Positions 14,072-23,195 of a stretch of DNA of 64,000 nt are shown here, one piece after another (the first letter of the stretch is position 1; every line of letters begins with the position of its first letter). A program made the translations under genes and the position numbers. Source of the stretch: Labrenzia sp. CE80 (GTDB lineage: Bacteria > Pseudomonadota > Alphaproteobacteria > Rhizobiales > Stappiaceae); the NCBI RefSeq assembly GCF_009650605.1, contig NZ_WAJT01000002.1, forward strand, positions 124,001-188,000, in the 5' to 3' direction. The notes beneath the pieces are model-generated. The model saw nothing but the letters and a program-made list of their open reading frames with translations. It searched no databases and had not been told where the DNA came from.

Positions 14072-16525
14072 TCAGACGTCCAGGTTGGCGACGCTCAGCG
14101 CGTTGTCCTGAATGAACTCGCGACGCGGGTCCACTTCATCTCCCATAAGCTTGGTGAAGATGTCGTCCGCATCGTCCGCTTCGCGGATCTTGACCTGAAG
14201 CAGGGACCGCACGTTGGGGTCGAGCGTCGTTTCCCAGAGCTGACCGGGGTTCATTTCGCCAAGGCCTTTATAGCGTTGCAGCGAGATGCCCTTTTGTCCG
14301 AATCCAAAGATCTGCTGCAGGAGGGCCCGAGGACCACGAATCTCGTGGGGGGTGTCCTTCCGGCGCAGTGTCGCCGCCTTGCCGTAGATCTCCTGCAGGT
14401 GGCCGGCGTCAGCATTCAAGCGGCGGGCATCGGCTGATCCAAGCAGGGCAGCATCAATGATTGCCACTTCCTCAACACCGCGGACCATGCGCTTGAAGAC
14501 GAGGCTGCCATCATCCCGGGCCTCGCCTTCCCAGCCGCGTTCGAACTCATCTGCGAGAATGTCGAGTCGCCGCGCGATATAGGACGCGGCTTCGGCCGCC
14601 TTAGCGCCGTCGTTCAGCGTATCTTCGGTGAGCGCACCGGCGATCGCCGCTTGTTCGACGACATCACGGTTGTATCGCGAGTGCAGGCCGTCGAAAATGC
14701 CTGCAATCGTGCGCGCCTTTTCTACGACTGAGCGTAGATCTTCGCTGGTCCGGACTTCGCCATTGGCGAGGGTCAACGACGTATCTTCAAGCCCGGATGA
14801 GATCAGATAGTCCTCAAGCGCCTGCTGATCCTTCAGATATTGCTCAGATTGCCCGCGTTTCACTTTATAGAGCGGCGGTTGGGCGATGTAGATATATCCG
14901 TTCTCGATCAGCTCAGGCATCTGGCGGAAGAAGAAGGTCAGAAGCAGCGTTCTGATGTGGGCACCATCGACATCAGCATCGGTCATGATGATGATCTTGT
15001 GATAGCGCAGCTTTTCCAGATTGAACTCTTCTTTTCCGATCCCGGTGCCGAGGGCCGTGATCAGCGTACCTATTTCATTGGAGGACAGCATCTTGTCGAA
15101 ACGGGCACGTTCCACGTTGAGGATCTTGCCTCGCAGCGGCAGCACGGCCTGATTTTCACGATGCCGGCCCTGTTTGGCAGAGCCACCAGCGGAGTCACCC
15201 TCCACCAGGAACAGTTCGGCTTTGGATGCGTCGCGCTCCTGACAGTCGGCAAGCTTCCCGGGCAGGGATGCTATGTCGAGTGCTCCCTTGCGGCGTGTCA
15301 GCTCGCGGGCCTTTCGCGCAGCTTCGCGTGCGGAGGCAGCTTCGACCACTTTGGAAACGATCGACTTGGCGGGTGTCGGGTTCTCTTCCAGCCACTCTGA
15401 GAGTGCACCTGAGATAAGATTCTCGACGACAGGCCGCACCTCGGAGGACACCAGTTTGTCCTTGGTCTGCGAGGAGAACTTTGGATCCGGGACCTTCACG
15501 GACAGAACACAGGTCAGACCTTCACGGCAATCGTCGCCGGAAAGGGAGACCTTTTCCTTTTTCATAAGGCCGGTGCTTTCAGCATACCCGGTGAGTTGAC
15601 GGGTCAGGGCCGCACGAAAACCTGCCAGGTGGGTGCCGCCGTCACGCTGCGGGATGTTGTTGGTGAAGCACAGAACGTGTTCATGGTAGCTGTCATTCCA
15701 CCACATGGAGGCTTCTACAGTGATGCCGTCCTTCTCGGAACGTACGGTGATCGGCTCTTCGATCAGCGGATGCTTGGCCCTGTCCAGATAACGGACGAAC
15801 GCCTCAAGGCCTCCCTCGTAGAAAAGCTCTTCCACGACGGGCTCAACGCCGCGCTTGTCGGTCAGGATAATGCGGACACCGGAATTGAGGAAGGCAAGTT
15901 CGCGCAGCCGGTGCTCGAGCGTCGCGAAATCAAACTCGATCTTGGTGAATGTCTCCGGCGAAGGAAGAAATGTGACCTCGGTGCCCTTCTTGCCGTTGGC
16001 AGGTCCAACGACCTCAAGTGGGCTCACTGCATCGCCATGGGCAAAGCACATGTAGTGCTCTTGGTCGTTGCGCCAGATGCGCAGTTGCAGCTTGGTAGAA
16101 AGCGCGTTCACCACAGAGACGCCGACGCCGTGAAGTCCGCCCGACACCTTGTAGGAGTTCTGGTCAAATTTTCCGCCCGCGTGCAGCTGGGTCATGATGA
16201 CCTCTGCCGCAGATACACCCTCTTCCGAATGCATGTCGGTCGGAATGCCGCGCCCGTTGTCTGACACGGTGACTGATCCGTCAGCGTTCAACGCTACGGT
16301 CACATGGTCCGCATGGCCTGCCAGGGCTTCATCGATCGCGTTATCGACGACTTCGTAGACCATGTGATGGAGGCCGGATCCGTCATCGGTGTCACCGATG
16401 TACATTCCTGGCCGCTTTCGCACAGCGTCGAGCCCTTTTAGGACTTTGATGGAATCTGCGCCGTATTCGGCAGATACCTCAGCTTCGGGCGTCGGAACAG
16501 TCTCGGGATCGGAAGTGTCGCTCAT
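14072..16525 (-). CDS. gyrB: DNA gyrase subunit B
   Basis: An 817-residue gyrase B that, with GyrA, introduces negative supercoils using ATP. The GHKL ATPase domain shows the motifs EVVDNAIDEALAGH and DNGRGIPTD, with GLHGVGVSVVNAL downstream. The TOPRIM domain shows VEGDSAGGSAKQGR and DADVDGAHIRTLL. The C-terminus (QRYKGLGEMNPGQLWETTLDP and RREFIQDNAL) distinguishes it from topoisomerase IV ParE. Length is normal for alphaproteobacteria. It is the last gene of the minus-strand dnaA-dnaN-recF-gyrB order. Confidence 0.98.
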   Translation of the reverse strand: MSDTSDPETVPTPEAEVSAEYGADSIKVLKGLDAVRKRPGMYIGDTDDGSGLHHMVYEVVDNAIDEALAGHADHVTVALNADGSVTVSDNGRGIPTDMHSEEGVSAAEVIMTQLHAGGKFDQNSYKVSGGLHGVGVSVVNALSTKLQLRIWRNDQEHYMCFAHGDAVSPLEVVGPANGKKGTEVTFLPSPETFTKIEFDFATLEHRLRELAFLNSGVRIILTDKRGVEPVVEELFYEGGLEAFVRYLDRAKHPLIEEPITVRSEKDGITVEASMWWNDSYHEHVLCFTNNIPQRDGGTHLAGFRAALTRQLTGYAESTGLMKKEKVSLSGDDCREGLTCVLSVKVPDPKFSSQTKDKLVSSEVRPVVENLISGALSEWLEENPTPAKSIVSKVVEAASAREAARKARELTRRKGALDIASLPGKLADCQERDASKAELFLVEGDSAGGSAKQGRHRENQAVLPLRGKILNVERARFDKMLSSNEIGTLITALGTGIGKEEFNLEKLRYHKIIIMTDADVDGAHIRTLLLTFFFRQMPELIENGYIYIAQPPLYKVKRGQSEQYLKDQQALEDYLISSGLEDTSLTLANGEVRTSEDLRSVVEKARTIAGIFDGLHSRYNRDVVEQAAIAGALTEDTLNDGAKAAEAASYIARRLDILADEFERGWEGEARDDGSLVFKRMVRGVEEVAIIDAALLGSADARRLNADAGHLQEIYGKAATLRRKDTPHEIRGPRALLQQIFGFGQKGISLQRYKGLGEMNPGQLWETTLDPNVRSLLQVKIREADDADDIFTKLMGDEVDPRREFIQDNALSVANLDV

Positions 16526-16669
16526 GCGAATCAGTCACCAGTCATTTTTAGATTTAATCCCCTGTTATAAGGGGTTCGGCAGGCCGTTCAACCAAAGCAA
16601 AGCCATACCACGCATGTGGCGTCCATAGCGGTGGAAAACAATGGAATTCCGGCGATTTTGGAGCATCCT

Positions 16670-17806
16670 TTATCGCTCGAGCAGCGCCGAGCCATCGGAA
16701 GAGATCTCAAAGACTTCGCCTTCTTGAGGAAGTGCCTCGAAAAGGGATGCATCGGTACCTGTCATGAACACCTGACCGCCCAGGTCCAACAAGCGCGTGA
16801 ACAGGGCCTTTCTGCGATTTGGGTCGAGATGAGCTGCGATCTCATCAAGCAGTAGGACCGGCGTCATTCCCGTGATCGAGGCGGTAAGTTCGGCGTGAGC
16901 AAGGATAAGGCCGATCAGCAAGGCTTTTTGTTCACCGGTCGAAGACTTAGCCGCGGGCATGTCCTTGGCGGCGTGCCGCACAAGCAGGTCCGACAGATGC
17001 GGACCCATAAGCGTTCTGCCCGCGGCGCGATCGCGCCCGCGTCCTTCTGACAGCAAGTCCTTGTAGTGGTCCTCCCGGTCAGACGCGCTCATGCCGCGCG
17101 TCGCCATTTCAAAGGCGCCGTCGAGCGTCAGTGAGGCAAGAGGGAAAGGAAGTCCTGTCTCTGCTTGTGCCTTCACGGTCTCGCCAAGAAGTGTCACCGT
17201 TTCACTTCGCGCCAATGAAACCGCAGTGCCCAGTTCGGCAACCTGTGTCTCAATGGCGGACAGGAAGCCCGAAGAGCCGCCATGGTCCAGAAGTTTGTTC
17301 CGTTGCCTGAGCGCTTTCTCGAAATTGCTGACACGCCGCCCATGGGTCGGGTCTATGGACAAGGTCAAGCGATCCAGAAATCGGCGTCGATCCGATCCAG
17401 GCCCTGTGAACAACCCGTCCATCGACGGCACGAGCCAAAGCACACGCATGTAATCGAGCAAGTTCTCTGAAGACCGGACATCCTCGCCATCAATCCGAAC
17501 GCGTCGCCCAGCTTCGCCATTGGTCAATCCGGTGCCAATACGCGTCTCGTCGCCGTTTTGGTTCAAGATCGTCGAGACACTCCAGCTGCCAGGCCCGCTC
17601 ACCCGGCCAACATCTGCAAAGGGAGCACGACGCAGCCCGCGGCCGGCCGTCAGAAAGGAGATGGCTTCCAGAATATTGGTCTTGCCGATGCCATTGTCGC
17701 CAACGAATGCGATCAAGGGCTTGGAGAAGGCAAGGTCGAGGTGTTCATAGTTCCGGAAGTTGGTCAGAGTCAGGCGGCTGAGCGCCGCCGACCTTCTGTC
17801 AGCCAT
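16670..17806 (-). CDS. recF: DNA replication and repair protein RecF
   Basis: A 378-residue SMC-like ATPase that helps load RecA at gaps, with RecO and RecR. The N-terminal TLTNFRNYEHLDLAF and Walker A GDNGIGKTNILEAI are diagnostic, as is the C-terminal block STGEQKALLIGLILAHAEL (signature) followed by VLLLDEIAAHLD (Walker B). It starts 33 bp after dnaN, in the conserved dnaN-recF-gyrB order. Confidence 0.97.
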   Translation of the reverse strand: MADRRSAALSRLTLTNFRNYEHLDLAFSKPLIAFVGDNGIGKTNILEAISFLTAGRGLRRAPFADVGRVSGPGSWSVSTILNQNGDETRIGTGLTNGEAGRRVRIDGEDVRSSENLLDYMRVLWLVPSMDGLFTGPGSDRRRFLDRLTLSIDPTHGRRVSNFEKALRQRNKLLDHGGSSGFLSAIETQVAELGTAVSLARSETVTLLGETVKAQAETGLPFPLASLTLDGAFEMATRGMSASDREDHYKDLLSEGRGRDRAAGRTLMGPHLSDLLVRHAAKDMPAAKSSTGEQKALLIGLILAHAELTASITGMTPVLLLDEIAAHLDPNRRKALFTRLLDLGGQVFMTGTDASLFEALPQEGEVFEISSDGSALLER

Positions 17807-17839
17807 GGAACCTCATCCCGCAAGCTTTTCGCTTGGCAC

Positions 17840-18958
17840 CTAGACGCGCATCGGCATCAGAACGAACAGGCAATCTTCGATCGTATTGTCCTGAACCAGC
17901 GTTGGAGATCCGCTGTCCGCCAAACGGAAGAGCGCAGTGTCGCTGTTCAGCTGATTGGCGATGTCGAGCAAGTAGCGAGAGTTGAAACCGATTTCGAGCG
18001 GATCGTCATCATATTCAACGGCAAGTTCTTCCGTCGCACTTCCAGAATCCGGATTGTTCACCGCCAGTACCAGTCGGCCTTCGCTGAGCGACAGCTTGAC
18101 AGCGCGCCCGCGCTCGGAGGAGATCGTCGATACGCGGTCGACAGCTTCCTTGAACTCATCCCGATCGACGCGCATTTCCTTGTCGTTGCCTTGCGGAATG
18201 ACGCGACCATAGTCCGGGAAGGTACCGTCGATCAGTTTCGAAGTGAGGACAACCGAGGCCGTCGTGATGCGAATTTTCGTGTCAGATAGCTCGATCTGGA
18301 CATCTGCTTCCGGTTCTTCGAGAAGCTTTTGAATCTCGCCGACGGTCTTGCGTGGCACGATGATGCCCGGCATCCCGGCAGATCCGGACGGGGCGGGAAC
18401 TTCGGCCTGCGCCAGGCGGTGTCCATCGGTTGCGACAGCTCTGAAGCGGGATCCTTCCGGCGTATCGACGGCATGCATATAGATGCCGTTCAGGTAATAT
18501 CGGGTCTCTTCCGTGGAGATGGCGAATTGCGTCGCATCGATCAGCTTGCGAATATCGCCCGCGCTCAATGTGAAACCATGCGTGAAATCGCCCGCTGTGA
18601 GATCCGGGAAATCTGTCTCCGGCAGCATTTGAAGCGCAAACTTCGAACGTCCTGCACGAATTTCGAGCGTTGCATTGTCGCTGGTGGTTTCCAGAACGAC
18701 CTGGGAACCATCCGGCAGCTTGCGCACGATGTCATAGATCATGTGTGCCGGAACGGTCGTTGCGCCAGGCATTTCGATCATTGCCGGAACCGTTTCCAGA
18801 ATTTCCAGATCCAGATCGGTCGCCTTGAGCTTCAACGCGCCATCTTCGGCGCGGAGCAGGACGTTGGACAGGATCGGAATGGTGTTACGGCGCTCGACAA
18901 CCCGATGAACATGGGTCAGGGACTTGAGGAGGTCGGTCCGCTCGAGGGTCGCTTTCAT
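17840..18958 (-). CDS. dnaN: DNA polymerase III sliding clamp (beta subunit)
   Basis: A 372-residue sliding clamp. The start MKATLERTDLLKSLTHVHRVVERRNTIPILSNVLL is the conserved beginning, so I chose the ATG at 18958 over the longer frame reaching 19072. Three repeats of the clamp fold follow; the C-terminal LVQDNTIEDCLFVLMPMRV is the usual end and forms part of the clamp-binding pocket. It lies between dnaA and recF. Confidence 0.98.
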   Translation of the reverse strand: MKATLERTDLLKSLTHVHRVVERRNTIPILSNVLLRAEDGALKLKATDLDLEILETVPAMIEMPGATTVPAHMIYDIVRKLPDGSQVVLETTSDNATLEIRAGRSKFALQMLPETDFPDLTAGDFTHGFTLSAGDIRKLIDATQFAISTEETRYYLNGIYMHAVDTPEGSRFRAVATDGHRLAQAEVPAPSGSAGMPGIIVPRKTVGEIQKLLEEPEADVQIELSDTKIRITTASVVLTSKLIDGTFPDYGRVIPQGNDKEMRVDRDEFKEAVDRVSTISSERGRAVKLSLSEGRLVLAVNNPDSGSATEELAVEYDDDPLEIGFNSRYLLDIANQLNSDTALFRLADSGSPTLVQDNTIEDCLFVLMPMRV

Positions 18959-19073
18959 ACGCAAGGTCCGTACTTTTAAGGCGCCGAAGAGGTGTCCTCG
19001 GCCAAGGAAATCTGACGCTCCACATGGTGGGAGCGGGGGGAAGACACTGCCCTCAACGGGAGGTAAATGCAAG

Positions 19074-19097
19074 AGGGGCGCCCGTTTGGACGCCCCT
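19074..19097 (-). terminator. hairpin between dnaA and dnaN
   Basis: AGGGGCG and CGCCCCT pair around a 10-nt loop, 27 bp after the dnaA stop. No T-run follows on the minus strand. It may partly separate dnaA and dnaN transcription or protect an mRNA end. Confidence 0.4.
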
Positions 19098-19124
19098 GAT
19101 TTTGATGATTATTTTGTAATATTG

Positions 19125-20606
19125 TCAGGCGTCGAGCATGCGTTTGAGCAGTTCCAGCTCCTGCGCCAGTCCGTGGTCCCCACGGGCCAGTTCTTCAATC
19201 TTCCGAACGGCATGCAAAACTGTGGTGTGGTCCCGGTTGCCAAAGCGACGGCCGATCTCGGGAAGAGACCGCGGAGTCATGACTTTTGCGAGGTACATGG
19301 CTATCTGCCGGGGCCGGACGATCGTTCGTGTACGGCGCGCCGACAGAAGGTCTGCCTTTGTCACATTGTAATGCTTCGACACGACGCGCTGGATGTCTTC
19401 AATCTTGACCCGGCGCGGCTCGCTTGAGCGGATAAGATCCCGAAGGGTCATTTCCGCCATTTCCTGCGTGATCGGCTGGTTGGTCAGCTGATTGTGTGCG
19501 ACCAGCCGGTTCAGGGCGCCTTCAAGGTCCCGTCCGGAAGACGCCACGTGCTTGGCGACATAGTCGAGGACAGGATCTGGAACTTCGAAGTTTGGATAGC
19601 TGCGTTGGGCCTGGCTCACACGAGTGGTCAGGATATTGCGACGCAAAGAGAAATCTGGTTCCTGAATGCCGACGACAAGACCGCCCGATAGGCGTGACCG
19701 GACCCGGTCGTCTAGCGTATCGAGTTCCGACGGTGCCCGGTCGGCTGCGACAATCACCTGCCGCGCGCCATCAATAAGAGCGTTCAGCGTGTGACAGAAC
19801 TCCTGCTGCACCTGCTTGCCGTGAAGAAACTGCATGTCATCGATCAGGAGGAGATCAATGGTGCGCAGGGTCTCCTTGAACGCAAGAGCCGACTGGGCTT
19901 TCAGCGCGGAAACGAAGCGATACATGAAGTGTTCTGCAGTCAGGTACAGAACCTTGCGGCCCGAGGCGCGAACCTTCGCTGCGACAGCCTGCATCAAGTG
20001 GGTCTTACCAAGGCCAACCGAGGCATGCAGATAGAGCGGGTTGAACGTTACGGCGCCGCCGGAAGCGACCTGACGAGCAGCTGCGAGTGCCAAGCCGTTG
20101 GAGTCGCCCTCAACAAACGTCTCGAACGTGTATTTGGGGTCGAGAGCTGCACCTTGAAGAACGTCACGGGTGACATCGTTTGAGGCGTCGCCACGGCCCA
20201 GTGCAGCCGTTACAGCCTGTGCCGCGGCCACCTGGTTGGTGTCGCAAAAGCCGTCCAGGCGCTGGTCGGATGCAGGCGATGCCTTCGGACGCTTGGGGCC
20301 GGCGAGGCCCGGCGCAATCGGAGCTGCAACCTGGCGCGGGCGCATGGCGCCGCGGACGGTGAGCTCGATCTTGTGCACATTATCGCACTCACCCTTCCAA
20401 AGGCCCATCAGCCGCTCATTGTAGTGAGATTGAATCCACTGCTTCAGGAACCGTGTGGGCACAGACAACCGCACCGTTCCGTCGTTATGTTCTTCAAGAT
20501 CCACTCGTGCGAACCAGCTGGAGAAAACGTCATCTCCAAGCTCGGCGCGGAGCCGCTTTTTAACACGGTTCCAGTGTTCAGAGCCACTTGCCTCCTGAAC
20601 CTGCAT
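19125..20606 (-). CDS. dnaA: chromosomal replication initiator DnaA
   Basis: A 493-residue initiator. Domain I (WNRVKKRLRAELGDDVFSSWFARV) leads to a linker, then the AAA+ domain with Walker A ASVGLGKTHLMQAV and Walker B LLLIDDMQFL, then the DNA-binding domain with RPRQIAMYLAKVMTPRSLPEIGRRFG and DHTTVLHAVRKIE. It binds DnaA boxes and melts the origin. ATG 20606 has AGGAGG upstream. I saw no TTATCCACA box cluster near it, so the origin need not be here. Confidence 0.98.
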   Translation of the reverse strand: MQVQEASGSEHWNRVKKRLRAELGDDVFSSWFARVDLEEHNDGTVRLSVPTRFLKQWIQSHYNERLMGLWKGECDNVHKIELTVRGAMRPRQVAAPIAPGLAGPKRPKASPASDQRLDGFCDTNQVAAAQAVTAALGRGDASNDVTRDVLQGAALDPKYTFETFVEGDSNGLALAAARQVASGGAVTFNPLYLHASVGLGKTHLMQAVAAKVRASGRKVLYLTAEHFMYRFVSALKAQSALAFKETLRTIDLLLIDDMQFLHGKQVQQEFCHTLNALIDGARQVIVAADRAPSELDTLDDRVRSRLSGGLVVGIQEPDFSLRRNILTTRVSQAQRSYPNFEVPDPVLDYVAKHVASSGRDLEGALNRLVAHNQLTNQPITQEMAEMTLRDLIRSSEPRRVKIEDIQRVVSKHYNVTKADLLSARRTRTIVRPRQIAMYLAKVMTPRSLPEIGRRFGNRDHTTVLHAVRKIEELARGDHGLAQELELLKRMLDA

Positions 20607-20656
20607 TACTTCCGCCTCCTGTTTAAGGACGATCCGCCACAGCCGTCCTGGTTGAT

Positions 20657-20676
20657 GCTGCTCAAGCAGCTTTTTT
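20657..20676 (+). terminator. terminator-like hairpin in the dnaA leader, plus strand
   Basis: GCTGC-TCAA-GCAGC followed by TTTTTTAT reads as a compact intrinsic terminator on the plus strand, although no plus-strand gene precedes it. It lies 51 bp upstream of dnaA, antisense to the leader. On the dnaA strand it is a short hairpin preceded by an A-run. Confidence 0.4.
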
Positions 20677-20749
20677 ATATCCCGATTGGGACGATTGTTA
20701 GGTTGACGGCAACGATCGCTACCGCCTTAACCTGCTCCAGGCAGGTGAG

Positions 20750-21190
20750 TTAATTCTGGATCCAGGGCAGTCCGGCGGCCTTCCAGCCAGACTGAGTTCC
20801 CCGATGACCGTCTTGATCAAGAGGGCCTTCAAAACCACCAGCAATGTTATAGCAATGGGCGTAGCCTGCCTGCGTCATCGCGATGGCTGCAGATTGGCTC
20901 CTTACGCCGGAGCGGCACAGAAAGTAGATCTGAGCGCTCTGGTCAAGTCCTTTCGCGGAGATTTTTTTGGCCAAATCGCCAACAAAATCCTTGACTGGCT
21001 GTGCGGGCGGAAGGCTCTGCCATTCCACGAACAGAGGCTCGCCGCCAAGTGCACGCAAATCTGGCACGCCAACGAATGTCCACTCTGCTTGAGTGCGCAC
21101 ATCGACCAGGACGGCGCTGTCTTGTTCTGCAATGGCGTCGTGCGCGGTTTTCGCGTCTACGTCGCCTGCATATTGGATGGAGTTTTGCAC
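20750..21190 (-). CDS. rhodanese-like domain protein
   Basis: A 146-residue single-domain rhodanese. The active-site loop CRSGVRSQSAA carries the catalytic cysteine, and VLVDVRTQAEWTFVGVPDL is the usual N-terminal part. It would transfer sulfane sulfur in the cytoplasm; the physiological acceptor is unknown. GTG start at 21190 with a GGGGG ribosome-binding site. It lies between rpsT and dnaA on the same strand, and the dnaA leader begins after its stop. Confidence 0.92.
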   Translation of the reverse strand: MQNSIQYAGDVDAKTAHDAIAEQDSAVLVDVRTQAEWTFVGVPDLRALGGEPLFVEWQSLPPAQPVKDFVGDLAKKISAKGLDQSAQIYFLCRSGVRSQSAAIAMTQAGYAHCYNIAGGFEGPLDQDGHRGTQSGWKAAGLPWIQN

Positions 21191-21784
21191 AACAGCCCCC
21201 TTTTACAATGGCGAAGCCATTGTTGCTGCGTTTCTTCTAGAGATTTTTTTGAGAGATTAGTGCCTTCGAAGAGAAGGACTAGAGCAGATTAAATACTGCT
21301 GTGTATTCATTGTAAAAATGACTGAGTGTGAAATTCTTTATTTCAATGATTTGAATTTTCATGACTTGCCCAGACCACTTTTTTGTTTCGTTTTAGTGCG
21401 GATCTTCGTCCGCCTGTTGATCTAAACATATACAGCCCGTTTCGACCCGGCAACAGCCCCTGATGAACAAATCGTAAGCAAGGTGCAAAGCTCCGTAGCG
21501 TCACTCTTTGACCTTCCTATTCGGGCTACGTGCCAAATGCTTTTCGCCGCTTGGATTTTTCCTGATCAAGGCACCTGATTGTAGGGTAAGTTGGGGGCAT
21601 CAAAAAAATGAATCATGTTTACTCTTGACTCGCGTCGAATCCGGTTTGGGTAGGCGTCGTTCTGGTCACGTATCAATAAGTATCTGGAAACAATAAGAAA
21701 AAATTGCCAAGGCGCTCTATAGCGAAAACTCCCGATGGCAAAAATTTCCTTAGCCGGCGTGTGTTGACGCATTTTTGTACGGCT
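21191..21784. other. AT-rich intergenic region upstream of rhodanese-dnaA
   Basis: About 590 bp with no supported gene. Its left part is AT-rich (around 21290-21400), and it has three GANTC sites within 32 bp at 21610, 21627 and 21637. It should contain the promoter of the rhodanese gene and perhaps of dnaA. I found no DnaA-box consensus by eye. Confidence 0.55.
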
Positions 21785-21818
21785 AAAAAAAACCCGGCCG
21801 TGAGGACCGGGTTTTTTA
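21785..21818. terminator. bidirectional rho-independent terminator of rpsT
   Basis: AAAAAACCCGG and CCGGGTTTTTT form the stem around a short loop, with T-runs on both strands. It begins about 20 bp after the rpsT stop. Confidence 0.9.
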
Positions 21819-21837
21819 ACGTCAAAGTGGCGTAGAT

Positions 21838-22104
21838 TTAGGCGCTGAGGGCCTTAACGCGGGCATTCAAGCGAGAAACCTTGCGAGATGCGGTGTTGGC
21901 GTGAAGAACGCCCTTCGTCGCAGCGCGCATGATCTCGGGCTGAGCAGCTTTGAGAGCTTCACTGGCGGCTGCCTGGTCGCCGGAAGCAATTGCTTCTTCG
22001 ACTTGACGCAGGTAGGTCCGCACGCGGCTCCGACGAGCTTTATTCGTGGCCGTCCGGCGGGCAATCTTACGGGCCGCCTTCTTGGCCGAGGGTGTGTTGG
22101 CCAT
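21838..22104 (-). CDS. rpsT: 30S ribosomal protein S20
   Basis: An 88-residue basic protein, MANTPSAKKAARKIARRTATNKARRSRVRT and onward, which is the standard S20 start. It binds 16S rRNA in the small subunit. It is followed by a strong terminator. Its position next to dnaA matches many alphaproteobacteria. Confidence 0.98.
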   Translation of the reverse strand: MANTPSAKKAARKIARRTATNKARRSRVRTYLRQVEEAIASGDQAAASEALKAAQPEIMRAATKGVLHANTASRKVSRLNARVKALSA

Positions 22105-22298
22105 GGGCTCAATCCTGATCCGTGGTGGAACTAAGTCCGGTTACAATCGGGAAAGCCATACGCCAAGGCGACAAGGGTACCCGATCAAAAAACGACGGCG
22201 GCGAGAGGTCCCGCCACCGGTTGCGGGCAGCTTATAATCGTGCCGCGCGGCCGCGTCAATGGTGATAGACGCGTCCATGCGAGATTCTTTCGCGGCTT

Positions 22299-23072
22299 TT
22301 ATTTGTTGTTGAATTGAGGTTTGCGCTTTTCGGCAAAGGCGCTCATCCCCTCCTTCTGGTCTTCCGTTGCGAACATGCTGTGAAACACCCTGCGCTCGAA
22401 ACGGATGCCCTCCGACAAAGTTGTCTCGTAGGCCCGGTTGACGCTTTCCTTGGTCATCATCGCAATGGGAAGCGAGAAGCCTGCGATCTTATCGGCTGCC
22501 TTGAGCGTTTCTTCCAGAAGCTCGCCGGCTGGTACAACGCGACTGACAAGGCCGCATCGCTCGGCCTCTTCCGCGTCCATCATGCGTCCGGTCAGGCACA
22601 TGTCCATGGCTTTGGACTTGCCGATGAAGCGGGTTAGTCGCTGTGTTCCGCCGGCGCCAGGCATGACACCAAGCGTGATTTCGGGCTGGCCAAACTTTGC
22701 AGTGTCTGCAGCAATGATAAAGTCACACATCATTGCCAGCTCGCAGCCGCCGCCGAGCGCATAGCCGGCAACCGCTGCAATGACGGGCTTGCGCGTGCGT
22801 GAAACATGTTCCCAGGATGTAATGAAATCGTTCAGATAGGCTTCCATGTAGTCGAGTCCGCCCATCTCCTTGATGTCGGCGCCGGCGGCAAATGCCTTTT
22901 CCGAACCCGTGATCACCGTGCAGCCAATGCGCTCGTCTGCTTCGAAACCGGACAGGGCGGTGTTCAGCTCGTCAATCAGAGCCGAGTTGAGCGCATTCAG
23001 GGCGCTGGGGCGATCAAGCGTGATCAGCCCGACCTTGCCGCGTGTTTCGACGCGAATGTTTTCATATCCCAT
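22299..23072 (-). CDS. enoyl-CoA hydratase (crotonase family)
   Basis: A 257-residue crotonase. The oxyanion-hole segments AFAAGADIKEM and GYALGGGCELAMMCD, and the second catalytic glutamate region GQPEITLGVMPGAGGTQRL, are intact, so it should hydrate trans-2-enoyl-CoA in fatty-acid or amino-acid oxidation. The ATG at 23072 has GGGAG 8 bp upstream; a TTG at 23087 is less likely. The chain-length preference cannot be read. The neighbours are rpsT and mutM, a common alphaproteobacterial order. Confidence 0.95.
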   Translation of the reverse strand: MGYENIRVETRGKVGLITLDRPSALNALNSALIDELNTALSGFEADERIGCTVITGSEKAFAAGADIKEMGGLDYMEAYLNDFITSWEHVSRTRKPVIAAVAGYALGGGCELAMMCDFIIAADTAKFGQPEITLGVMPGAGGTQRLTRFIGKSKAMDMCLTGRMMDAEEAERCGLVSRVVPAGELLEETLKAADKIAGFSLPIAMMTKESVNRAYETTLSEGIRFERRVFHSMFATEDQKEGMSAFAEKRKPQFNNK

Positions 23073-23195
23073 CTGGTTCACTCCCAAACCAAGTTCAAAT
23101 CATCTGGTTGAAAGGCGTAGCCGACCTTTACACACGCTGGCAACCGCTGAGCTATGAAATTGGAGGTGTGCAGGTCGAGACGACCCGCGAAGAGA

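Noticed and set aside
19125..21784. Chromosomal origin next to dnaA
   Set aside because: No cluster of DnaA boxes (TTATCCACA-like) was seen; in many alphaproteobacteria the origin is near hemE. A computed GC-skew and box scan would decide.
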